From: Closterium sp. Naga37s-1 | Taxonomy: Eukaryota > Streptophyta > Zygnematophyceae > Desmidiales > Closteriaceae | NCBI GenBank assembly: GCA_947471745.1 | Contig: CANJKZ010001241.1 | Span: forward strand, 191,001 to 255,000 | Length of the DNA stretch: 64,000 bases | Reading direction: 5' to 3' | Shown: piece after piece, positions 56,501 to 64,000 of the stretch | How positions within the stretch are numbered: position 1 is the first letter of the stretch | Layout: each line of letters opens with the position of its first letter | Position numbers and translations under genes: made by a program | The notes under the pieces: model-generated | Told to the model about the DNA's origin: nothing | The model's input: only the letters and a program-made list of their open reading frames with translations | The model's database searches: none

Positions 56501-56864
56501 TCTTGTATGCAGCGGTTCTCACGAGGCCCGGCATCTCTTTCTCGGTTAGGCAGCTGGCTAGGGTGGTGCAGTATCCGTCTGAGAAGCAGGTAGATGCTGC
56601 TCAACGTGTGATGAAGAACCTGAACTCTCACCCAGGCATTAGAGTTCAGTTGTCCGCATATGCACATGTGAAGCAGAAAGGGGTTGAGGTGCTGAAGGAG
56701 AAAAGGGAGCAGCTTGGAGAAGACAAGCTCTTTCTCACTTGATTTACCGATGCTACATAGGCTTCTGAGAAGGAGGATTCCTCATCTGTGGGAGGACACA
56801 TTTGCGTAGTTGAGAGAGGACCCACTAAAAGGAGGTCCAAGAAGCAGACGGAGACAGCCCTTTC
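53580..56864 (+). pseudogene. gag-pol: Copia-3 gag-pol, decayed
   Basis: The ATG at 53580 opens MAGNTLAGAGESS, then VEKFNGKRYDDWAWKMQAYF. Stops fall at 53802, 53889, 53913 and 54177. At about 54273, KILEEDFHRRQ (end of capsid gag) runs straight into RLGHVAMPLLKML (integrase zinc region), so the zinc knuckle and protease are deleted. Integrase has MDLVGPL, a frameshift before RSDRGGEFLGAEM (about 54645) and SNFVAERAN with G changed to F. Reverse transcriptase has MDVSTAFLDGILEEEVYM and VYVDDILLFS (about 56178). RNase H stops making sense at KKQTETALSSL (56838-56864), where coding sequence joins LTR sequence. Confidence 0.88.
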
Positions 56865-57004
56865 CTCTCTCTACAAACTCGGATCCGAGGATAGGGGCTG
56901 GTTTTGTACCAGGCACCCAGGGACCCTTGGAGGTGATCCCGAGGAGAGGTATTGAGTTTGATTAAGTCCTAATAGCTTGAGTTTATTAGGCCCTTACACT
57001 AATA
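56865..57004 (+). repeat. Copia-3 3' LTR remnant (140 bp)
   Basis: Matches 53394-53533, the end of the 5' LTR. The junction with RNase H lies in TTTCCTCTCTCTACAAA; the 5' LTR has GTTCCTCTCTCTACAAA, and RNase H coding would supply the CTTTCCTCT part. A deletion through this short homology removed the end of RNase H, the polypurine tract and about 0.9 kb of LTR. Its last bases are TA where the 5' copy has CA. Confidence 0.85.
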
Positions 57005-57009
57005 TTGTA

Positions 57010-57779
57010 GTGAATACAGACCAAAGCCGAGCTCCCTGTGGAAACTGGCCAGGGGCGCCCCAGTTGCACCGATTGTGCAGGAGACAAGAGGCTTGTCGAG
57101 TGGGAAAGTAGTGACTACGCCTAGGTCGTGGAGGTGGCTGACACCCAATAGGTTCTTGGAGAACCTGGGGGTGTAGTAACTTGTGAGAAACCCAGAGGGA
57201 GCCGCTGGACACGGAAGAGTGGTGGTGCTGTGGGCAACTACAGGTCCCACGGAGGGGTCAGCCAAGGCGATAGTGATGGGAGTGCGCAGTGGTGTGAGGT
57301 CAGTACAGTCGCAAAAGAAGCAGCTGGACGCTCCAGACTCTAGGGTGAAGGAAAGCTGTGCAGTCTGTGAGGTCGCACCCGAGTCAGCGACAAAGGCTGG
57401 TGCTAGACTAGTCATAGCTGCAGCTCCTAGACAAAGACGCTCAGGGGCGGCTGGGCTGGAGACAACACACGCACCAAGAGAGGAATCACAGGTCTCTACT
57501 CGTGCAGCCGGGAAAGGTCCGAGACCAGTTAGGTGAGACTAAACTGGTGCAGCAGTGCGCTGGCGAAGACGTGAGGGCGAGTGCGATGTAATAGCGAGGG
57601 GACCAAAACGCTTACGGTGGAGGTCGTCGAGGGTTTGGTAACTGGGGATACTGAGCTCGTGGGACGAAGGAGCACGCCACGATACGCGCCATCGCCGTGA
57701 ATGCTGCTGCCACACGATTCATCGTAAAAGCGAATGCTTGGTATTTGCTAAGGGATTGGGGAGAGCAGAGTAGCAGAAT
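57010..57779 (-). pseudogene. gag-pol: Copia-4 protease and upstream gag remnant
   Basis: Minus-strand frame GAAAMTSLAPAFVADSG, then LSFTLESGASSCFFCDC: the protease motif has LESGAS where copia-A has LDSGAS, so the catalytic aspartate is replaced. It continues ALADPSVGPVVAHSTTTLPC and LGFGLYSLQ at the copia-3 insertion, then on at 52462. The gag part upstream (57540-57779) is broken and is cut at 57779 by copia-2. Confidence 0.82.
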
Positions 57780-58598
57780 TGTTGGTGCAACCCTACGGTT
57801 TGCACTCGGCTTGTTGTCAGTGTGCGTGAATGTGTGTGTGTATGGAATGGTATGAGGGCATGGGATAATATATATTTCATGCGTATAATTGTGTGTGAAT
57901 GTTGAGTCATGATGTCGAGTGTGTGTGTCGAGTCAATAGCGAGTTATCGCTAGACGCGTGTTACGTGGTCGTTTGTGTCTCGCGCGCGGTTTCTATTTTG
58001 TCGTGCGCGGTTTCTATTTTGTCCTGTGTCGAACGTTCGGCGTGTCGCAGGTGTGTGCAGCAGACCCATCAAGAACTCAAGGATGAGTTTGTGATGAAGA
58101 GCCCGAGCCTTGGTGTCAAGCCTCAAGTGATTTTGAAGCTTGCCAAAAGGGTACACCTCAAGATATTGAAGATAGTTACATTACTTTGTGTAGTGTAACA
58201 TTTCACTTGGTGTAGGCCCTAGTGAAGGGTAGTTTCGAGACACTTCGTGGTTGGGGACAGTGTGGCACTGTTCCACATCACTGTACCTCGGCTCTTGGGG
58301 TTTGTAGGAGCTGGGAGTCATTCCCAACTCGTAACTCTTCCTATCTTGTGTTCTAAGACTATAGTGGCTGCCATAGTACCGTTCTTTCAAACCGACGCTG
58401 TGTCGTCAATTCTTTATCAAATCGTGCAATCTAAATTGATAATTGTAGACGACGTGACGACGCTCCAGATCCAATTTGAATCAAGTCATTTGCAGCTGTG
58501 AGCAGAACGCTATCAACGTTTGAAGCCGCTGTGCAGAAATCCGTCTGTGCTCTCTATCTTTCGTTTTAGGCACATTCAAGCCTATTGTGACTATAACA
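57780..58598 (+). repeat. Copia-2 5' LTR
   Basis: 819 bp with canonical TG...CA ends (TGTTGGTGCAACC...CTATAACA). A candidate TATA run, ATAATATATATTT, lies at about 57865-57877. Includes a direct duplication CGCGCGGTTTCTATTTTGTC / GTGCGCGGTTTCTATTTTGT absent from the copia-1 LTR, which accounts for much of the 21-bp length difference. Confidence 0.92.
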
Positions 58599-58600
58599 AG

Positions 58601-58612
58601 TGGTATCAGAGC
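58601..58612 (+). other. Copia-2 primer-binding site
   Basis: TGGTATCAGAGC, initiator tRNA-Met type, two bases after the LTR. Confidence 0.93.
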
Positions 58613-58632
58613 CCCTTGGAGCAGTTTCGACA

Positions 58633-61600
58633 ATGTCTGGACCTGAGGAAAGGGGTGGCAGAGGTGCTGGTGGCAGTGGAGAAGCTCAAGCTCAAGGCCA
58701 ACCCCGTGATTCAGCCATGGCGCCCATGCAACCAAGTCTTGGCCCACCTAGGGATGAGCCTAGGGTGTTTGGGCTTGACAAGTTCAACGGTGACAACTGT
58801 GCTGAATGGTCCTTCAAGATGGAGAACATCTTTGACCACTATGACCTGCTGGAGGTGATGGAAGGAACGGAGAAGCGCCCCGAGAACGACCCGGAGAAGA
58901 GCCCGTGGGTGCGGAAGAGCGCACAAGGCTATCTCTTACTTGGGCAAGCGTTGGGGAGCAGTCAGATCCGTCACATCAAGCCATTCCAGCGTGAACCAGA
59001 GAAAGGACCAAAGGCATGGGCTGCTCTCAAGGGTGTACATGCTCCTGCAACAGCGGCGGTAGTGGTGGTGTTGGAACGGCAAATGGCGGCACTACGAATT
59101 GAAGAAGACGAAGCGGTTGAAGAAGGGGTGCAGAAATTCTTCGACTTGTTGACGCGGCTTGAGGGAGCTGATTTGAACTACAGTGAGCTCCAAAAGAAGA
59201 CCAAGTTGCTGGCCTTACTCCCAGAGTCATGGTCCTCGCTCATCATCAACCTTAATCGCGACTTGCCCCGCCTCTCGCTTGAAGACGTGAAGCGAGCTAT
59301 CCTTCAAGAGGATTTCCGCCGCCGTGAGTTGGCGAGTGCGGATGGCGCTGGGGCAGCGAGCATCGGCCGTGGATATGGTCGAGGAAGAGGCAGAGGACGA
59401 GGGGGAGGAAGGTTTGGTGGCAGCAACTTCGGCGGAGGCCGCAGGAGTGGCGGTTACTGCAGCGACGACAAGAGCTACGGACGCGGTCGCGGCCGATTCG
59501 ACGGCGAGTGTCACTATTGCCACAAGAGCGGACACATGTGGCGCGACTGCTACAAACTCCCTGATGGTTGGACCCCTGCTCAAGGCCAAGAGGGTAGAGG
59601 AGCAGGAGGAGGGAGAGGACGAGGCCGTGGAGGCCGTGGCGGTCGCGGTGGCGGAGCTGCAAACATGAAGAGCGGAGACAACGACAAGGACCCGAGCGAC
59701 GATCGATACCCGGGTCTATTCTACTTCGTGTCGACGCAAGTACCGGCTGGTCCAGAGAAGGATGAAGGCTTTGAGGAGCCAGCAGCTGTGGGGAAGGTGA
59801 CCCTACACCCCCTGGACTATTGGGTGATTGATAGTGGCGCTACCTATAGCATGACACCTCGCCCGGACTTGCTCACCGAACTCGAGCCGTCACCGGTGAA
59901 GCATGTCACATCGGCTTTGGGGCAGCGAGCAGAGGTGAAAGGCATGGGCAAGGCCATGTTCAAGGGTGCTGATGGGAAGATGGTGGGCCTCAAGAACGTG
60001 CTTTGGGTGCCCAGCCTTGCTGCAAACCTGATTTCCGTGCGGCGGTTGGCAAAGGCCGGCATGGACACGAACTCGAAGGGAGCCAAGACCTACACCGCAA
60101 GGCTTGGCGATCGAATTCTTTGGGACCTTCATGAGGACAGGGATGTCTACAACGAGATGTGGCAGATCCCAGTGGTCCCTATGCCTAAGGAGAGGCAAGT
60201 GGCAGCAAGCATCAGCACCAAGGATGGAGCGGTCGGTAGCGACGATGGCGCGAACGGTCGCGCTAAGGAGAATGAGCTCAAGAAGAGCAAACCTGGAGGG
60301 ACCAGCAAGTTCAGTGAACCTAAGGAGAGTGGTGCAGCAACCAAGGAGCAGCAAAAGGGTGAGGAGAACCCAGAGGCAGCAGCGGAGGAGGACTACGGAG
60401 AGAGTATGTGGGGCGCTATTGCGAGCGCGGCATTCTCCAATCCAACTTCGGCTACGGGGGAGTGTGATTGGCTCACCTTGCATCGGCGCATGGGGCATGT
60501 GGCCCTGCCCATCTTGCAGCAGCTAGTGAAGAATGAGATGGTTGCTGGCATACGTGTGAAGGGGGAGCCCGATGAGGTGCTTGGCTGCCCGACGTGCATT
60601 CAAGCCAAGTTCACCCGGTTTCCGTTCCCTAGTTCGGAGGCAACGGCAAAGGCACCGCTTGATGAGGTGGTGATGGACGTGGTGGCCCCCCTGAAGCTTG
60701 GAGCTGCTGGAGCTGAGTATTTTCTCACCATTGTCGACGTCTACACCCGCATGACTTGGGTGTACGTGCTGGCCAAGAAGAGCGACGTGGCTGATACGTT
60801 GAAGATGGATTGGTTCCCGATGGTGGAGCGGCAACAAGACCGTCTAGTCAAGTCAATCCGCACCGATCGAGGGGGAGAGTTCCTGAGCAAGGAGTTTGGG
60901 TTGTGGCTGAAGAAGAATGGTATTCGGCACTCCCTCACCATGCCATACTCCCCTGCAATGAACGGCATCGCCGAGCGAGCGAACCGCACAATCACGGAGG
61001 CGGCACGCGGGTTGCTCATTGAAGCCGGGCTACCCGACTATTTCTGGCCTGATGCGGTGCGGAGCGCGTGTGTGGCCAAGAACAGAGCCTTGACTCATGT
61101 GGGAGCAGACAAATGGGTGCCCTATGTGGAGTGGCTAGGAAGGAAGCCAAAAGTGGATATGCTTCGGGTGTTCGGGTGCATGTGCATGGCGCTCGTGCCT
61201 AAGCATCTTCGGCACAACAAGCTTGGTGCCAAGGCGGTGTGGGCCGTGCACTTGGGCATGGCTCAAAACAGCAAGGGATGGCTTCTTTGGGACCCATTCA
61301 CCAAGAAGTTCTTGGTGAGCAGGGACTGCAAGTTCATGGAGAACTTCATGTACAAGGATTGGAAGGCGGAGAATGAGGCGAAGATAGGCGTGCGGTTTGG
61401 GGAGGTGAAGAGTTCCGGTTTGGAGCATGTGGAGCTGCCTTTGGAGCTGAGCAGCGGCAGCACAACCACAAGGCAATCCTCCCTTGTGAATGGGGGAGAG
61501 GAGGCCAATGATGCAGAGGAAGAAGAGGAGGAGGTGCAGCAAGTGAGCGAGCGTGCACCGTCACTTCCTTCCCGTACTACGAGTGCTCCACGGATTCGAG

Positions 61601-63402
61601 CCACACCGCAGCAACGCCAAGGCCTTCAAGTCCCTGCAGCTGAGGAGGAAGGAAGGGGGAAGAGGAGAGTTCAACCCCCTAATAGGCTGACCTATGATGC
61701 GCCGGGAAAGCAGGGCAAGACAGCCCTGGCCGGAGCGGCAATGATGGTCGGAGACGACGAGGAGAGTGACTACGAGGAGTGTGCCTTCGCGTTCTTCTCT
61801 CCGGTGGAGATGCCGGGAGAACCAGCAACTCTCAAGGAGGCTTTGGAGAGTAGTGATGCTGAGGAGTGGAAGAAGGCCATGGAGAGTGAGCTGAAGAGCA
61901 TCGAGGAGAATGACACGTTTGAATTGGTGGAGCTACCGGAGGGGCGTACGGCGATAACGTCCAAGTGGCTCTTCAAAATCAAGTCGGATGCCGACGGCAA
62001 GATCGAGCGCTACAAGTCTAGGCTTGTAGCCAAGGGGTACCAGCAGAAGGAGAAGGTGAACTTCAAGGAGCTGTTTGCCCCTGTGGTGAAGCCGACGACG
62101 CTGCGAACCCTATTCGCGGGAGCCGCCATCAAAGGATGGGTAGTAAAGCAAATGGACATCGTAACGGCATTCCTTAACGGCATCCTTGAGGAGGAGATTT
62201 TTATGGCGCAGCCAGAGGGGTTTGATGATGGTAGTGGCAGAGTGTGGAAGCTGAAGAAGGCCCTCTATGGGCTGAAGCAGGCCCCTAGGCAATGGTACAT
62301 GAAGCTGCGCGAAGTGTTGGAGGGGATCGGCTTCACTCCCTCAACGGCCGATCACTCCTTGTTCATGCTTGGCGAGGGGGAGCAGAGGAGTTTCATGGTG
62401 TTTTATGTGGATGACATCCTCATTTTCTCACCCTCTTCTGACCTTGTGAAGGAGGTGATGCTGAAGCTTCAAGACAAGTTCAAGTGCAAGGCCCTTGGTG
62501 ACGTGAGCTTCTACCTTGGGCTCCACATCGAACGAGATGTGGAGAAGCGGTGCATGCGGGTGCATCAACGAAAGTACCTGGAGGCATTGGCTGCCAACTT
62601 TGGGCAGAGTGAAGGCCATGTGGCTACACCCTTTCCCTCTGGGTTCAAGTGTGTGAAGGGACCAGAGGAGGAGAGCGTTGGTGAAGAGGAGAGGCGCCGA
62701 TTTCACTCGTTGGTGGGCAGCCTCATGTATGCGGCGGTAAACACCCGACCGGACGTCGCGTTTGCTACCGGGCAGCTGGCTAGGGTTGTGCAATGCCCTA
62801 ATGAGGAGCAGGTAGCAGCTGGAATGAGGGTGGCCAAGCATCTTGGCCAAACACCGACCGTTGGGCTGCAATACTCAGCGGCGGCACAAAGGCGCCAAAA
62901 GGGCGCGGATGGTGTTGAACCCGGGCGTTTGTTCCTCACCGCCTACTCGGATGCTTCATATGCATCAGAACCAGAGGACATGACAAGTGTGGGAGGCTTC
63001 ATATGCTGTGTTGGTGGAGGCCCAACTGCTTGGGAGAGCAAGAAGCAGGTTAACCAAGCTTTGAGCTCGGTGGAGTCCGAGTACATGGCACTTTTCCGTG
63101 CCGTACGGGAGATTGTGTGGCAGCGGCGTTTGTTGGCTGAATTGGGGGAGGAGCAGCAAGGACCTACCCCACTGTACTGTGACAGCCAGGGTGCCATTTC
63201 TCTTGCTAAGAACCCTGTGTTGCATGGACTCACGAAGCACATGAGAGTGAAGTGGCATTGGACGAGGAGCATGGTAACCGCGGGTGAAGTTGAGTTGCGC
63301 TACGTGAAGACCACGGGGCAGCCGGCTGACACGATGACCAAGAGGCTGGTGGAGCAGCAGCATTGGAAGTGTTTCAAGCTGGCTGGGATGGCTCTGAACT
63401 GA
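58633..63402 (+). CDS. gag-pol: Copia-2 Gag-Pol polyprotein
   Basis: 1589 codons from MSGPEERGGRG to a TGA at 63400, uninterrupted. Same length and domain positions as copia-1: capsid gag (FGLDKFNGDNCAEWSFKMEN, about residue 45), glycine/arginine-rich tract, zinc knuckle CHYCHKSGHMWRDC (about 293), protease DSGAT at residue 400, integrase LHRRMGH...CPTC with DVVAPL, TDRGGEF and NGIAERANRT, reverse transcriptase YVDD (about 1258), RNase H SDASYASEPED and SSVESEYMALF. Most differences from copia-1 lie in the gag tail and the integrase-RT linker. One notable change is GPL to APL beside the first integrase aspartate. It remains a candidate for coding competence despite older LTRs. Confidence 0.95.
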   Translation: MSGPEERGGRGAGGSGEAQAQGQPRDSAMAPMQPSLGPPRDEPRVFGLDKFNGDNCAEWSFKMENIFDHYDLLEVMEGTEKRPENDPEKSPWVRKSAQGYLLLGQALGSSQIRHIKPFQREPEKGPKAWAALKGVHAPATAAVVVVLERQMAALRIEEDEAVEEGVQKFFDLLTRLEGADLNYSELQKKTKLLALLPESWSSLIINLNRDLPRLSLEDVKRAILQEDFRRRELASADGAGAASIGRGYGRGRGRGRGGGRFGGSNFGGGRRSGGYCSDDKSYGRGRGRFDGECHYCHKSGHMWRDCYKLPDGWTPAQGQEGRGAGGGRGRGRGGRGGRGGGAANMKSGDNDKDPSDDRYPGLFYFVSTQVPAGPEKDEGFEEPAAVGKVTLHPLDYWVIDSGATYSMTPRPDLLTELEPSPVKHVTSALGQRAEVKGMGKAMFKGADGKMVGLKNVLWVPSLAANLISVRRLAKAGMDTNSKGAKTYTARLGDRILWDLHEDRDVYNEMWQIPVVPMPKERQVAASISTKDGAVGSDDGANGRAKENELKKSKPGGTSKFSEPKESGAATKEQQKGEENPEAAAEEDYGESMWGAIASAAFSNPTSATGECDWLTLHRRMGHVALPILQQLVKNEMVAGIRVKGEPDEVLGCPTCIQAKFTRFPFPSSEATAKAPLDEVVMDVVAPLKLGAAGAEYFLTIVDVYTRMTWVYVLAKKSDVADTLKMDWFPMVERQQDRLVKSIRTDRGGEFLSKEFGLWLKKNGIRHSLTMPYSPAMNGIAERANRTITEAARGLLIEAGLPDYFWPDAVRSACVAKNRALTHVGADKWVPYVEWLGRKPKVDMLRVFGCMCMALVPKHLRHNKLGAKAVWAVHLGMAQNSKGWLLWDPFTKKFLVSRDCKFMENFMYKDWKAENEAKIGVRFGEVKSSGLEHVELPLELSSGSTTTRQSSLVNGGEEANDAEEEEEEVQQVSERAPSLPSRTTSAPRIRATPQQRQGLQVPAAEEEGRGKRRVQPPNRLTYDAPGKQGKTALAGAAMMVGDDEESDYEECAFAFFSPVEMPGEPATLKEALESSDAEEWKKAMESELKSIEENDTFELVELPEGRTAITSKWLFKIKSDADGKIERYKSRLVAKGYQQKEKVNFKELFAPVVKPTTLRTLFAGAAIKGWVVKQMDIVTAFLNGILEEEIFMAQPEGFDDGSGRVWKLKKALYGLKQAPRQWYMKLREVLEGIGFTPSTADHSLFMLGEGEQRSFMVFYVDDILIFSPSSDLVKEVMLKLQDKFKCKALGDVSFYLGLHIERDVEKRCMRVHQRKYLEALAANFGQSEGHVATPFPSGFKCVKGPEEESVGEEERRRFHSLVGSLMYAAVNTRPDVAFATGQLARVVQCPNEEQVAAGMRVAKHLGQTPTVGLQYSAAAQRRQKGADGVEPGRLFLTAYSDASYASEPEDMTSVGGFICCVGGGPTAWESKKQVNQALSSVESEYMALFRAVREIVWQRRLLAELGEEQQGPTPLYCDSQGAISLAKNPVLHGLTKHMRVKWHWTRSMVTAGEVELRYVKTTGQPADTMTKRLVEQQHWKCFKLAGMALN

Positions 63403-63443
63403 GAGAGCAACATATCCTAAGGCCAACAATCCGAGGGGGAGTT

Positions 63444-64000
63444 TGTTGGTGCAACCCTACGGTTTGCACTCGGCTTGTTGTCCATGTGCGTGAATGTGTG
63501 TGTGTATGGAATGGTATGAGGGCATGGGATAATATATATTTCATGCTTATAATTGTGTGTGAATGTTGAGTCATGATGTCGAGTGTGTGTGTCGAGTCAA
63601 TAGCGAGTTATCGCTAGACGCGTGTTACGCGGTCGTTTGTGTCTCGCGCGCGGTTTCTATTTTGTCGTGCGCGGTTTCTATTTTGTCCTGTGTCGAACGT
63701 TCGGCGTGTCACAGGTGTGTGCAGCAGACCCATCAAGAACTCAAGGATGAGTTTGTGATGAAGAGCCCGAGCCTTGGTGTCAAGCCTCAAGTGATTTCGA
63801 AGCTTGCCAAAAGGGTATACCTCAAGATATTGAAGATAGTTACATTACTTTGTGTAGTGTAACATTTCACTTGGTGTAGGCCCTAGTGAAGGGTAGTTTC
63901 GAGACCCTTCGTGGTTGGGGACAGTGTGGCACTGTTCCACATCACTGTACCTCGGCTCTTGGGGTTTGTAGGAGCTGGGAGTCATTCCCAACTCGTAACT
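63444..64000 (+). repeat. Copia-2 3' LTR (cut by window end)
   Basis: Begins TGTTGGTGCAACC after the tract CCGAGGGGGAGTT (63431-63443). 557 bp are visible. Differences from the 5' copy include TCAGTG/TCCATG, GCGTAT/GCTTAT, ACGTGG/ACGCGG, TCGCAG/TCACAG, TTTTGAAG/TTTCGAAG, GTACAC/GTATAC and GACACTT/GACCCTT. Confidence 0.93.

Larger units (their letters stand above)
52463..57009 (+). mobile_element. Copia-3, degenerate element nested in copia-4
   Basis: Target duplication TTGTA at 52463-52467 and 57005-57009. 5' LTR 52468-53533 (1066 bp), primer-binding site, broken gag-pol, and only the last 140 bp of the 3' LTR (56865-57004). Related to copia-1 in gag, integrase and reverse transcriptase. Removing 52468-57009 rejoins the copia-4 frame exactly. 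Confidence 0.9.
57780..64000 (+). mobile_element. Copia-2, intact-coding element of the copia-1 family (3' LTR incomplete in window)
   Basis: 5' LTR 57780-58598, primer site, 1589-codon gag-pol, polypurine tract and 557 bp of 3' LTR before the window ends. Inserted into copia-4. The left target site would be AGAAT (57775-57779); its partner is outside. The LTRs differ at eight or more positions over the 557 bp that can be compared, so it is clearly older than copia-1. Confidence 0.95.

Overview
The window is eukaryotic repeat DNA. It is dominated by Ty1/copia LTR retrotransposons and by a very large 19-bp minisatellite, and no complete host gene is recognisable. The copia elements carry plant-type gag-pol polyproteins. 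Several have primer-binding sites complementary to initiator tRNA-Met (TGGTATCAGAGC). With the GC-rich coding and many GC-rich minisatellites, this suggests a green-lineage genome. A streptophyte alga is my best guess, from recalled resemblance only, at low confidence.

Layout. 1-11699: minisatellite with unit CACCTGCTCTCACCACAAG. 11699-12939: minus-strand 5' end of element copia-A (first 58 gag codons, GC-rich leader, primer-binding site, 120-bp LTR, target duplication). 12940-14842: non-coding flank ending in a 17-bp minisatellite. 14843-21281: copia-1, a near-pristine element. 21282-22539: minisatellites and unassigned DNA. 22540-24102: segment R1, with a possible host exon. 24103-30819: the same 19-bp minisatellite in the opposite orientation. 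30820-36887: plus-strand remainder of copia-A. 36888-39740: non-coding DNA, a 140-bp direct repeat with a tRNA-like stretch, and two copia fragments joined head to head. 39741-41814: segment R2, a paralogue of R1 with its own short 19-bp array. 41815-50451: low-complexity DNA split by copia-5, a minus-strand pseudo-element that itself contains a fragment of another copia. 50452-50905: a 103-bp tandem duplication and an integrase remnant. 50925-57779: copia-4, a minus-strand relic interrupted by copia-3, with copia-3's own decay visible. 57780-64000: copia-2, intact in coding sequence, its 3' LTR running off the window.

The main result is that copia-A is one insertion cut in two. Its LTRs (12815-12934 minus, 36763-36882 plus) are identical over 120 bp and are flanked by the same 5-bp target duplication (TCTAC). 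They nevertheless face opposite ways, 24 kb apart. Gag is split at codon 58 by the minisatellite, and the two array blocks are mutually inverted. Inverting the block from about 11.7 to 24.1 kb restores a co-linear element and gives R1 the same array orientation as R2. The sequence therefore records either a real inversion between inverted arrays or a flip made during assembly.

A second point is where the arrays begin. At R1, R2 and the gag split, the array starts at a GTGAGA donor-like site, and at the gag split it ends at a CACAG acceptor-like site that keeps the gag frame. The array may therefore behave as an intron. This is inference and needs RNA evidence.
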